Positions 58,606 through 64,000 of a DNA stretch of 64,000 bases are shown here, one piece after another. Both the position numbers and the translations under genes were made by a program. Origin of the DNA: Streptomyces sp. 2131.1 (GTDB taxonomy: Bacteria > Actinomycetota > Actinomycetes > Streptomycetales > Streptomycetaceae). Location: assembly GCF_900105515.1 (NCBI RefSeq), contig NZ_FNSY01000001.1, positions 4,824,001 through 4,888,000 on the forward strand. The letters run 5' to 3'. Each line of letters starts with the position of its first letter. Positions within the stretch are counted from its first letter, which is position 1. The notes under the pieces are model-generated. The model saw only the letters and a program-made list of their open reading frames with translations, was not told the origin of the DNA and ran no database searches.

Positions 58606-59352
58606 ATGAGCTTGTTCCGGGACGACGGCGTGGTGCTGCGCACGCAGAAACTGGGCGAGGCCGACCGGATCATCACGATACTGACCCGGGGCCACGGCCG
58701 GGTGCGGGCCGTCGCGCGCGGGGTGCGCCGCACCAAGTCCAAGTTCGGGGCCCGCCTTGAGCCGTTCTCCCATGTGGACGTGCAGTTCTTCGCGCGCGGC
58801 AGCGAGCTGGTCGGGCGCGGGCTGCCGCTGTGCACCCAGAGCGAGACCATCGCCCCGTACGGCGGCGGGATCGTCACCGACTACGGGCGCTACACCGCGG
58901 GCACCGCGATGCTGGAGACCGCCGAGCGCTTCACCGACCACGAGGGCGAACCCGCGGTCCAGCAGTACCTGCTGCTGGTGGGCGGGCTGCGCACGCTGGC
59001 CCGCGGCGAGCACGAACCGCATCTGATCCTGGACGCCTTCCTGCTGAGGTCCCTCGCGGTCAACGGCTACGCCCCCAGCTTCGATGACTGCGCCCGCTGC
59101 GGACTGCCCGGACCGAACCGTTTCTTCTCCGTGGCGGCGGGCGGCATCGTATGCGGCGACTGCCGGGTGCCCGGCAGCGTCGTACCCTCGGCTGAGGCCG
59201 TCGCCCTGCTGAGCGCCCTGCTCACCGGCGACTGGGAGACGGCGGACGCGTGCGAGGCGCGTCATGTCAGGGAGGGGAGCGGACTGGTGTCCGCGTATCT
59301 GCACTGGCATCTGGAGCGCGGGCTGCGTTCACTGCGGTACGTAGAGAAGTGA
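58606..59352 (+). CDS. recO: DNA repair protein RecO
   Basis: RecO works with RecF and RecR to load RecA onto gapped DNA. The 248-residue product has an N-terminal OB fold (LFRDDGVVLRTQKLGEADRI, GHGRVRAVARGVRRTKSKFG), a helical middle and a C-terminal zinc finger with CARCG and CGDCR. The ATG is 6 nt after GACAAT (58594-58599), a -10-like hexamer, and no Shine-Dalgarno is present. uppS follows within 21 nt, so they are probably co-transcribed. Confidence 0.95.
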   Translation: MSLFRDDGVVLRTQKLGEADRIITILTRGHGRVRAVARGVRRTKSKFGARLEPFSHVDVQFFARGSELVGRGLPLCTQSETIAPYGGGIVTDYGRYTAGTAMLETAERFTDHEGEPAVQQYLLLVGGLRTLARGEHEPHLILDAFLLRSLAVNGYAPSFDDCARCGLPGPNRFFSVAAGGIVCGDCRVPGSVVPSAEAVALLSALLTGDWETADACEARHVREGSGLVSAYLHWHLERGLRSLRYVEK

Positions 59353-59373
59353 CACAGGGAGACTGAGAAGCTC

Positions 59374-60192
59374 ATGGCAGTACGCGGGATGCTCGGCGGC
59401 CGTAACCGGCGCGACTACAAGACCCCGGAGCCGCACCCGTCCGGTGCCGTGCCCCCGAAGATCCCCGGTGAGCTGGTGCCCAAGCACGTCGCCATCGTGA
59501 TGGACGGCAACGGCCGCTGGGCGAAGGAGCGCGGTCTGCCGCGCACCGAGGGGCACAAGGTCGGCGAGGGCGTCGTCATGGACGTGCTCAAGGGCTGCAT
59601 CGAGATGGGCGTCAAGAACCTCTCGCTGTACGCCTTCTCGACGGAGAACTGGAAGCGGTCCCCGGAGGAGGTGAAGTTCCTGATGAACTTCAACCGGGAC
59701 GTCATCCGCCGCCGCCGCGACGAGATGGACGAACTGGGCATCCGCATCCGCTGGGTGGGCCGCATGCCCAAGCTGTGGAAGTCGGTCGTCCAGGAGCTCC
59801 AGGTCGCCCAGGAGCAGACCAAGGACAACGACAGGATGACGCTGTACTTCTGCGTCAACTACGGCGGCCGGGCCGAGATCGCGGACGCCGCGCAGCGGAT
59901 CGCGCAGGACGTCGCCGCCGGACGGCTCGATCCGTCGAAGGTCAACGAGAAGACGTTCGCGAAGTACATCTACTACCCGGACATGCCGGACGTCGACCTC
60001 TTCGTGCGCCCCAGCGGCGAGCAGCGGACCTCGAACTACCTGATCTGGCAGAGCGCGTACGCCGAGATGGTCTTCCAGGACGTGCTGTGGCCCGATTTCG
60101 ACCGCCGGGACCTGTGGCGGGCCTGCCTGGAGTTCGCCCAGCGCGACCGCCGCTTCGGCGGCGCCGAGGAGATCGCGGCCTCGGGGAGCTGA
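59374..60192 (+). CDS. uppS: (2Z,6E)-farnesyl or undecaprenyl diphosphate synthase
   Basis: The enzyme lengthens isoprenoid chains with cis double bonds to make the lipid carrier for cell-wall building blocks. The 272-residue product has the cis-prenyltransferase motifs: HVAIVMDGNGRWAKERGLPR (catalytic Asp), GHKVGEG, LSLYAFSTENWKRSPEEV, FVRPSGEQRTSNYL and LWQSAYAE... IWQSAYAEMVF with the conserved EhVLWPDF-like segment. Length and an N-terminal extension are typical of actinobacterial enzymes. ATG with GGGAG upstream, 21 nt after recO. Confidence 0.95.
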   Translation: MAVRGMLGGRNRRDYKTPEPHPSGAVPPKIPGELVPKHVAIVMDGNGRWAKERGLPRTEGHKVGEGVVMDVLKGCIEMGVKNLSLYAFSTENWKRSPEEVKFLMNFNRDVIRRRRDEMDELGIRIRWVGRMPKLWKSVVQELQVAQEQTKDNDRMTLYFCVNYGGRAEIADAAQRIAQDVAAGRLDPSKVNEKTFAKYIYYPDMPDVDLFVRPSGEQRTSNYLIWQSAYAEMVFQDVLWPDFDRRDLWRACLEFAQRDRRFGGAEEIAASGS

Positions 60193-60198
60193 ACGGAA

Positions 60199-60226
60199 GG
60201 GCCGGCGGGGGTGTCCCCGCCGGCCC
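60199..60226. terminator. Bidirectional terminator between uppS and zur
   Basis: GGGCCGGCGGGG pairs perfectly with CCCCGCCGGCCC (12 bp) across a GTGT loop. It lies between convergent genes and can stop both. Confidence 0.75.
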
Positions 60227-60252
60227 GTTCCCTGCTGCTTGCCGCTCGCGGC

Positions 60253-60687
60253 CTACTGCTCGCCGCCCGCGCAGTCCGCACAGGTGCCGAAGACCTCGAC
60301 CGTGTGCGCCACGTTGACGAAGCCGTGCTGGGTGGCGATGGTCTCCGCCCACTGCTCGACCACGGGGCCCTCGACCTCGACCGCCTTGCCGCACATCCGG
60401 CAGACCAGATGGTGGTGGTGCTCGCCGGTCGAGCAGCGCCGGTAGACGGACTCGCCCTCCGTGGTGCGCAGGACGTCCACCTCGCCGGCGTCGGCGAGGG
60501 ACTGAAGGGTGCGGTAGACCGTCGTCAGGCCGACCGAGTCCCCGCGGTGCTTGAGGACGTCGTGCAGCTCCTGGGCGCTGCGGAACTCGTCCACCTCGTC
60601 GAGCGCGGCCGCCACGGCTGCCCGCTGCCGGGTCGACCGGCCGCGGACCGGAGCCGCGTTCGTTCCACTGATCGGCGCCGTCGCCAC
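60253..60687 (-). CDS. zur: Fur-family zinc uptake regulator Zur
   Basis: Zur represses zinc uptake when zinc is plentiful. The 144-residue product has a Fur winged helix (RSTRQRAAVAAALDEVDEF, SVGLTTVYRTLQSLADAG), the zinc-sensing EHHHHLVCRMCG and a terminal CADCAGG. The GTG chosen has GGAGG 5 nt upstream, which decides it over longer in-frame starts. It is the last gene of znuA-znuC-znuB-zur, 65 nt after znuB, and Zur boxes lie upstream of znuA. Confidence 0.93.
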   Translation of the reverse strand: MATAPISGTNAAPVRGRSTRQRAAVAAALDEVDEFRSAQELHDVLKHRGDSVGLTTVYRTLQSLADAGEVDVLRTTEGESVYRRCSTGEHHHHLVCRMCGKAVEVEGPVVEQWAETIATQHGFVNVAHTVEVFGTCADCAGGEQ

Positions 60688-60752
60688 AGGAGCCTCCTCG
60701 TGTCGCCCGTACATCTGTCGGGCCATTGTGCCAGCCCGCCCCGTCCGGGGGA

Positions 60753-61646
60753 TCAGACTCGGACGTCGTCCGGCGCCGGGCGGGCCGCCGGTACTTCCAG
60801 GGTGCACCGCTCCGTCTCGGTTTCGCCGCGCCGGGCCCGGCGGCGGGCCAGCGGGGCCGCGAGCACGGTCAGGGCGACGAAGACCCCGATGGCCAGCAGC
60901 ACGATCGTCGCGCCGGGCGGGACGTCCTGGTAGTACGAGGTGATGGTGCCGGACAGGGTGACGCCGACGCCGATGACCACGGAGAGCACGAACGTCACCT
61001 TGAAGGACCGGGTGATCTGCTGCGCGGCGGCGACCGGGACCACCATCAGCGCGCTGACCAGCAGCAGCCCGACGACCCGCATCGCGACCGTGACGGTGAC
61101 CGCGGCGGTGACCGCGACCAGCAGGTTCAGCAGCCGCACCGGCAGCCCGGTCACCCGGGCGAACTCCTCGTCCTGGCTGACGGCGAACAGCTGCCGCCGC
61201 AGCCCCACCGTCACCAGCAGCACGAACGCGGCCAGCACCGAGATCGCGGTGACGTCCTCGGAGGAGACCGTGGACAGCGAGCCGAAGAGGTACGACGTGA
61301 GGTTGGCGTTCGATCCGGTGTCGGAGAGGTTGATCAGCAGCACACCGCCCGCCATGCCGCCGTAGAAGAGCATGGCCAGCGCGATGTCGCCGCGGGTGCG
61401 GCCGTACCAGCGGATCAGCTCCATGACGACCGCGCCCGCCACGGCGACGGCGGTGGCCATCCAGACGGGGCTGGTGGAGAGCAGGAAGCCGAGGCCGACG
61501 CCGGTCATCGCGATGTGGCCGATGCCGTCGCCCATCAGGGCCTGCCGGCGCTGGACCAGGTAGATGCCGACGGCGGGCGCGATGACGCCGACGAGCACGG
61601 CGGCGAGCAGGGCCCGCTGCATGAAGGGAGGGTCGAGGAATTCCAT
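60753..61646 (-). CDS. znuB: Zinc ABC transporter permease
   Basis: The 297-residue product has about 8-9 hydrophobic helices and the ABC-3 permease pattern: RRQALMGDGIGHIAMTGVGLG (the coupling-helix region, ends RRQALMGDG ... GVGLG), FGSLSTVSSEDV and AMRVVGLLLVSALMVVPVAAA. It forms the membrane channel of the zinc importer with ZnuC. ATG 2 nt after the znuC stop, so coupled. Confidence 0.93.
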   Translation of the reverse strand: MEFLDPPFMQRALLAAVLVGVIAPAVGIYLVQRRQALMGDGIGHIAMTGVGLGFLLSTSPVWMATAVAVAGAVVMELIRWYGRTRGDIALAMLFYGGMAGGVLLINLSDTGSNANLTSYLFGSLSTVSSEDVTAISVLAAFVLLVTVGLRRQLFAVSQDEEFARVTGLPVRLLNLLVAVTAAVTVTVAMRVVGLLLVSALMVVPVAAAQQITRSFKVTFVLSVVIGVGVTLSGTITSYYQDVPPGATIVLLAIGVFVALTVLAAPLARRRARRGETETERCTLEVPAARPAPDDVRV

Positions 61647-61648
61647 GG

Positions 61649-62491
61649 TCAGCTCAGCAGTCCCGTCCGGACGGGCTCGGAAGCCGCGTGGGGGTGTACG
61701 TGGTCGTGACCGGGCAGGGCGTGCTGCCCGACGGCCTCCGGGGGCGGTCCGTCGTGCAGGACGCAGCCGTCGCGCAGGACGACCGCCCGGTCGATCAGGG
61801 GCTCCAGCGGCCCCAGCTCGTGCAGCACGAGAAGCACGGTGGCCCCGCCGGCGACCTGCTCGCGCAGGGTGGCGGCGAGGATCTCCTGGCTGGCCAGGTC
61901 CACGCCCGCCATCGGCTCGTCCATGATCAGGAGCTCCGGTTCGGCGGCGAGCGCGCGGGCGATCAGCACGCGCTGGTGCTGGCCGCCGGAGAGGGCGTTC
62001 ACCGAGTCCTTGGCGCGGTCGGCGAGGCCGACGAGCTCGATGGCCCGGTCGACGGCGGCCCGGTCGGCCTTGCGGGGGATGCCCAGCCGGGTGCGGGAGA
62101 GGCGCCCGGCGGAGACGACCTCGCGGATCGTGGCGGGTACGCCGCCGGCCGCCGTGGTGCGCTGCGGTACGTAACCGACCCGGGCCCAGTGGCGGAAGCG
62201 GCGCAGCGGGGTGCCGAAGAGCTCGACGGTGCCGCCGGTCAGCGGGACCTGGCCGATGACGGAACGGACCGCGGTGGACTTGCCGGAGCCGTTGGCGCCG
62301 AGCAGGGCGACGACCTCGCCGCGGCGCACGGTCAGGTCGATACCGCGCAGCACGGGGCGTGCGCCGAGGGTGGCGGTGGCGTCGCGGACGACGATCACGG
62401 GTTCGCGGTCGGGGTTCTGGGGCTCGGGCATGAGCGCCTCCGGTGCTGCTGCGCGGTTCGGGCCGGTGGGTGCGGTGGGGTCGTCGCTCAC
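61649..62491 (-). CDS. znuC: Zinc ABC transporter ATP-binding protein
   Basis: The 280-residue product has Walker A GANGSGKST, the signature NALSGGQHQRVLIARAL, Walker B LLIMDEPMAGVD and the H-loop LVLHEL. The C-terminal tail is His-rich (HALPGHDHVHPH), which may bind zinc. GTG start overlaps the znuA stop (GTGA), so it is co-translated with the binding protein; a later in-frame ATG (MPEPQNPDRE) would shorten it by 20 residues. Confidence 0.93.
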   Translation of the reverse strand: MSDDPTAPTGPNRAAAPEALMPEPQNPDREPVIVVRDATATLGARPVLRGIDLTVRRGEVVALLGANGSGKSTAVRSVIGQVPLTGGTVELFGTPLRRFRHWARVGYVPQRTTAAGGVPATIREVVSAGRLSRTRLGIPRKADRAAVDRAIELVGLADRAKDSVNALSGGQHQRVLIARALAAEPELLIMDEPMAGVDLASQEILAATLREQVAGGATVLLVLHELGPLEPLIDRAVVLRDGCVLHDGPPPEAVGQHALPGHDHVHPHAASEPVRTGLLS

Positions 62492-63456
62492 TTCGCGCCG
62501 AGTGCCGTGCGCAGGGCGGCGAGGTTGGACTTCATGACCTCGATGTAGTCATCGCCCTTGGATGCCTTGGTGATTCCCTCAAGGGGGTCCAGGACGTCGG
62601 TGCGCAGTCCGGTGTCGCGGGCGACGGTCTTCGCGGTCTTGTCGCTGGCGAGTGTCTCGAAGAAGACGGTGGTGACCTTCTTCTTCTCCGCGACGGAGTG
62701 CAGGGCGCTGATGCGGGCGGGGCTGGGCTCGGCCTCGGGGTCGATGCCGGCGATGCCCTCCTGGGTGAGACCGTAGCGCTCGGCGAGGTAGCCGAAGGCG
62801 GAGTGCGTGGTGATGAACGTCTTCGTCGCGGTGTTCTTCAGCCCGGTCCGGTACGCGGTGTCGAGCGCGCCCAGCTCGTTGACCAGCGTGTCGGTGTTCT
62901 TGCGGTAGTCCGCGGCGTGGTCCGGGTCGGTCTTCTCCAGCGCCTTGCCGACGCCCTTGGCGACCTCGCTGTACTTCACCGGGTCCAGCCAGATGTGCGG
63001 GTCGGCGCCGGCCTCCTCGCCCTCGTGCTCGTGGGCGTGCTCGTCGTGGCCGTGTTCCTCGCCGCCGACCTCCGTGCCGTGGTCCTCCAGCGAGGTCAGC
63101 GTCGTGACGTCGAGGGTGTTCTCGGACTCCGACTGCTTGATCGCGTCGTCGACGGCGGGCTGGATGCCCTTGAGGTAGAGGATGAAGTCGGCGTCGGTGA
63201 GGCCGCCGATCTGCCGGGGGCTTAGCTCCAGCTCGTGGGGTTCCACGCCGGGCTTGGTGAGGCTGGAGACCGAGACGTGGTCCCCGCCTATGCGCTCCGC
63301 CAGGAACTGCATCGGATAGAACGACGCCACCACGTCGAGCCGGTCGCCGCTCTTGTGATCGGAGGCGTCGGAGGACGAGCAGGCGGTGAGGGCGGTGAGA
63401 CCGAGGGCGGCCGCGCCGGCGACGGCGGCGGTGGATATGAGGCGGCGTACGTTCAT
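62488..63456 (-). CDS. znuA: Zinc ABC transporter substrate-binding lipoprotein
   Basis: The 322-residue product starts MNVRRLISTAAVAGAAALGL and carries a lipobox LTAC (LTALTACSSSDAS), so it is a lipoprotein on the outer membrane face. The cluster A-I fold shows YPMQFLAERIGGDHVSVSSL, a zinc-binding His-rich loop (EEHGHDEHAHEHEGEE), and PHIWLDPVKYSEVAKG. ATG at 63456 or the ATG three codons upstream; both lie within a Zur-box-like sequence. It heads the zinc-uptake operon and is divergent from glyS. Confidence 0.93.
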   Translation of the reverse strand: MNVRRLISTAAVAGAAALGLTALTACSSSDASDHKSGDRLDVVASFYPMQFLAERIGGDHVSVSSLTKPGVEPHELELSPRQIGGLTDADFILYLKGIQPAVDDAIKQSESENTLDVTTLTSLEDHGTEVGGEEHGHDEHAHEHEGEEAGADPHIWLDPVKYSEVAKGVGKALEKTDPDHAADYRKNTDTLVNELGALDTAYRTGLKNTATKTFITTHSAFGYLAERYGLTQEGIAGIDPEAEPSPARISALHSVAEKKKVTTVFFETLASDKTAKTVARDTGLRTDVLDPLEGITKASKGDDYIEVMKSNLAALRTALGAK

Positions 63457-63492
63457 GACAGTCATTTTCAACAAAAGTGGAAACGATTGTCA
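63456..63492. promoter_or_regulatory. Two Zur-box-like palindromes upstream of znuA
   Basis: TGGAAACGATTGTCA (63478-63492) and TGACAGTCATTTTCA (63456-63470) each match the recalled Streptomyces Zur box TGAAAATGATTTTCA at 12 of 15 positions. The second overlaps the znuA start codons. Two boxes here would let Zur repress znuA and possibly affect glyS. Confidence 0.7.
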
Positions 63493-63526
63493 ACAAGCGG
63501 GGTTCGCGGCCGGGACCGATACCGAT

Positions 63527-63557
63527 TTGATCGAAGGGGCGTGGCCGCCGGTAATCT
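63527..63557 (+). promoter_or_regulatory. glyS promoter
   Basis: TTGATC and TAATCT are separated by 19 nt, and the -10 ends 45 nt before the glyS GTG. Confidence 0.5.
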
Positions 63558-63602
63558 GGGCCCTTCGCCCGCCCGTTCCGTCGTCGTAATGAAGAGAGCA
63601 CC

Positions 63603-64000
63603 GTGGCCGCCGACAAGATCGACACCATCGTCAGCCTGAGCAAGCGCCGTGGCTTCGTCTACCCCTGCAGCGAGATCTACGGTGGCCAGAAGGCCGCCTG
63701 GGACTACGGGCCGCTGGGTGTCGAACTCAAGGAGAACCTCAAGCGCCAGTGGTGGCGCTACATGGTCACCTCCCGCGAGGACGTGGTCGGTCTCGACTCG
63801 TCGGTCATCCTGGCCCCCGAGGTGTGGGTGGCCTCCGGCCACGTCGCCACGTTCTCCGACCCGCTTACCGAGTGCACCTCCTGCCACAAGCGCTACCGCG
63901 CGGACCACCTGGAGGAGGCGTACGAGGAGAAGCACGGCAAGGCGCCCGTCAACGGCCTGGCCGACCTCAACTGCCCGAACTGCGGCAACAAGGGCACGTT
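63603..64000 (+). CDS. glyS: Glycyl-tRNA synthetase (start only)
   Basis: Only the first 132 codons are inside the window. The product opens MAADKIDTIVSLSKRRGFVYP and continues PCSEIYGGQKAAWDYGPLG, LKRQWWRYMVTSREDVVGLDSSVILAPEVW and GHVATFSDPLTECTSCHKRYRADH (shown by their ends only where longer), the standard N-terminal region of the single-chain (alpha2) class II glycyl-tRNA synthetase, including the CTSC...CPNC zinc-binding insertion. GTG start with GAGAG upstream. Divergent from znuA. Confidence 0.95.
   Translation, partial: MAADKIDTIVSLSKRRGFVYPCSEIYGGQKAAWDYGPLGVELKENLKRQWWRYMVTSREDVVGLDSSVILAPEVWVASGHVATFSDPLTECTSCHKRYRADHLEEAYEEKHGKAPVNGLADLNCPNCGNKGT

Overview
This is a 64-kb piece of an actinobacterial chromosome, almost certainly Streptomyces. 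The DNA has very high G+C, genes often start with GTG, gene pairs are linked by GTGA/ATGA overlaps, and the order of conserved genes (nadD, rsfS, leuS, comEA-comEC, holA, rpsT, lepA, hemW, hrcA-dnaJ, rsmE, phoH-ybeY-era, leuA, recO, uppS, zur-znuBCA, glyS) matches what I remember of the S. coelicolor core. I see no insertion sequence, prophage, CRISPR array or large biosynthetic cluster.

Layout. 1-6.8 kb: membrane proteins of unknown role, an M48 metalloprotease, two very small membrane proteins, nadD, an LCP-like envelope protein with a degraded active site, rsfS and a histidine phosphatase. 6.9-10.2 kb: two identical tRNA-Ala(GGC) genes flank a divergent MmyB-type regulator/drug-efflux pair and a small zinc-ribbon gene. 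10.2-13.3 kb: leuS behind a leucine leader peptide and terminator. 13.4-23.4 kb: a membrane protein, DegV, comEA-comEC, a PPOX-fold protein, arylamine N-acetyltransferase, a YceI fusion, holA and rpsT. 23.5-31 kb: lepA, an acyl-CoA synthetase, a SpoIIE-type phosphatase fused to an anti-sigma-kinase-like domain, and hemW. 31-35.7 kb: a large membrane receptor-like protein, a DUF3097 (TOPRIM-like) protein and a metallo-beta-lactamase-fold enzyme whose last codons are tandemly repeated. 35.8-40 kb: CIRCE-controlled hrcA-dnaJ, then a nitronate monooxygenase and rsmE. 40-49.2 kb: a lipoprotein, tricorn protease, HIT protein, RNase Z, adenine/adenosine deaminase, an MFS permease and a PfkB kinase. 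49.2-54 kb: phoH-ybeY-CNNM-YjbR, a deaminase-like protein and era. 54-57.5 kb: an M4 protease with an emfourin-type inhibitor, and leuA behind a leader peptide. 57.6-64 kb: a TerB-like protein, recO, uppS, the zinc-uptake cluster zur-znuBCA with Zur boxes, and the start of glyS.

Common threads. Leucine supply (leuA) and leucine charging (leuS) both sit behind short leaders of the form MR-x-GLLL whose start codon lies 6-9 nt after a -10 hexamer. The same geometry (a -10 hexamer 6-9 nt before the start codon, no Shine-Dalgarno) recurs at many stand-alone genes, suggesting that leaderless mRNAs are common here. RNA and ribosome quality control is well represented (rsfS, lepA, ybeY, era, rsmE, rnz), as is proteostasis (M48, hrcA-dnaJ, tricorn, M4 protease). 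The least explained items are the 957-residue receptor-like protein, the catalytically degraded LCP-like and cytidine-deaminase-like proteins, and the leuS attenuator. Gene names rest on motifs and recalled family features; no database search was run.
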